The position numbers were made by a program, and so were the translations under genes. DNA of 20,767 nt from Sulfolobus sp. UBA167 (GTDB lineage Archaea > Thermoproteota > Thermoprotei_A > Sulfolobales > Sulfolobaceae): NCBI GenBank assembly GCA_002495845.1, contig DAHF01000029.1:28051-48817 (forward strand), read 5' to 3'. Within the stretch, counting starts at the first letter, position 1, and each line of letters opens with the position of its first letter. The notes under the pieces are model-generated. The model was not told where the DNA came from and did not search any database. It saw only the letters and a list, made by a program, of their open reading frames with translations. This document shows, piece by piece, positions 20,518-20,767 of this stretch.

Positions 20518-20767
20518 CCTTCTGTTCCTCTTTCTGTTCAGGTAGACCGTATGTTTGTACCCACATTTCGACTATGTCGTAGCCGTAGAGTTTCTTGAAC
20601 TTCTCTCTACCCTCAGGGCTCATCCTCATTGGCGTCCATTGAGTGTCAAGATCAACGTCGATGTCAACAGAGCTCGCTGGGACGCTCTCCTTTATAACTT
20701 GCTCTATAGTGTAAACTAAGTCGTCTATGACCGGACAGCCAGGGGCAGTCAGGCCTATTTTTATGTA
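20513..20767 (-). CDS. MIP18/DUF59-family iron-sulfur cluster assembly protein, C-terminal part (runs off window)
   Basis: Only the last 84 residues are visible; the 5' end lies beyond the window. The segment IGLTAPGCPVIDDLVYTIEQVI carries the TxPGCP motif with the single conserved cysteine of the MIP18 (DUF59, SufT/PaaD-like) family, and DIDVDLDTQWTPMRMSPEGREKFKKLYGYD is the usual C-terminal half. These proteins help to mature or insert iron-sulfur clusters, which would serve QueE, the PyrK-like protein and the radical SAM protein in this region, although that is general inference. The protein ends with a Glu/Gln/Lys-rich tail after GYDIVEMWVQTYGL. The stop overlaps the serS TATA box. Confidence 0.88.
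   Translation of the reverse strand, partial: YIKIGLTAPGCPVIDDLVYTIEQVIKESVPASSVDIDVDLDTQWTPMRMSPEGREKFKKLYGYDIVEMWVQTYGLPEQKEEQKA

Noticed and set aside
1..20767. Search by eye for tRNA genes, CRISPR repeats, insertion sequences and prophage genes
   Set aside because: No T-loop-like sequence within a cloverleaf context, no spaced repeats, no transposase or integrase was seen.

Overview
The window is a stretch of crenarchaeal chromosome, almost certainly from the order Sulfolobales. The protein families (Taw3, split PurS/PurQ/PurL, a NOG1-type GTPase, an ESCRT-III/CdvB paralogue, a GrsA-like radical SAM protein), leaderless genes with a TATA box about 26 bp before the start codon, and a two-winged pyrimidine cluster all point there. 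By eye the G+C content is in the mid-40s percent, higher than typical Sulfolobus and closer to Metallosphaera; this was not calculated. No tRNA, rRNA, insertion sequence, CRISPR array or prophage is visible. Gene density is very high, with many 1-20 bp overlaps.

Layout. (1) 1-2507, minus strand: a purine operon, purC-purS-purQ-purL, with purL cut by the window edge. It faces a plus-strand run (2613-4547) of a stand-alone tRNA-binding (MetG beta/CsaA-like) protein, a NOG1-like GTPase and QueE. The shared promoter holds two closely related palindromes. (2) 4461-6918: the wybutosine gene taw3 converges on and overlaps queE by 87 bp; divergently from taw3 run an unknown small gene and a dihydrolipoamide-dehydrogenase-like flavoprotein. 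(3) 6963-8978: a winged-helix protein, a short ESCRT-III paralogue (probably CdvB3) and an AbrB-PhoU regulator. (4) 8941-15991: the bipolar pyrimidine cluster. The left wing is pyrE-pyrF-JAMM-like gene; the right wing is pyrB-pyrI-pyrK-like-pyrC-pyrD followed by two unknown genes and a MarC-family membrane protein. This matches the pyrEF-orf8 / pyrBI-orf1-pyrCD-orf2-orf3-orf4 arrangement that I recall being published for Sulfolobus acidocaldarius. (5) 16046-18905: an Lrp/AsnC regulator, a single-zinc-ribbon protein with an acidic tail, a small orphan behind strongly palindromic DNA, and a B12/radical SAM protein that by family and gene order is probably the tetraether ring synthase GrsA. (6) 19129-20767, minus strand: serS and, upstream of it, the 3' part of a MIP18/DUF59 iron-sulfur assembly gene.

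Together these genes make purine and pyrimidine nucleotides, modify tRNA (archaeosine precursor, wybutosine), charge tRNA-Ser and probably shape membrane lipids. First genes of transcripts appear leaderless. Genes inside operons generally carry GGTGA/GAGGT-type ribosome binding sites, which helps choose starts (pyrC, pyrD, pyrF) and exposes one unresolved start (the JAMM-like gene). The dihydroorotate dehydrogenase looks like the serine-type 1S enzyme with a PyrK partner lacking the usual nicotinamide-binding motif. The most interesting unexplained items are the twin palindromes in the purine promoter, the JAMM-like gene with odd motif spacing close to an ESCRT-III paralogue, and the palindrome cluster before the 79-residue orphan.
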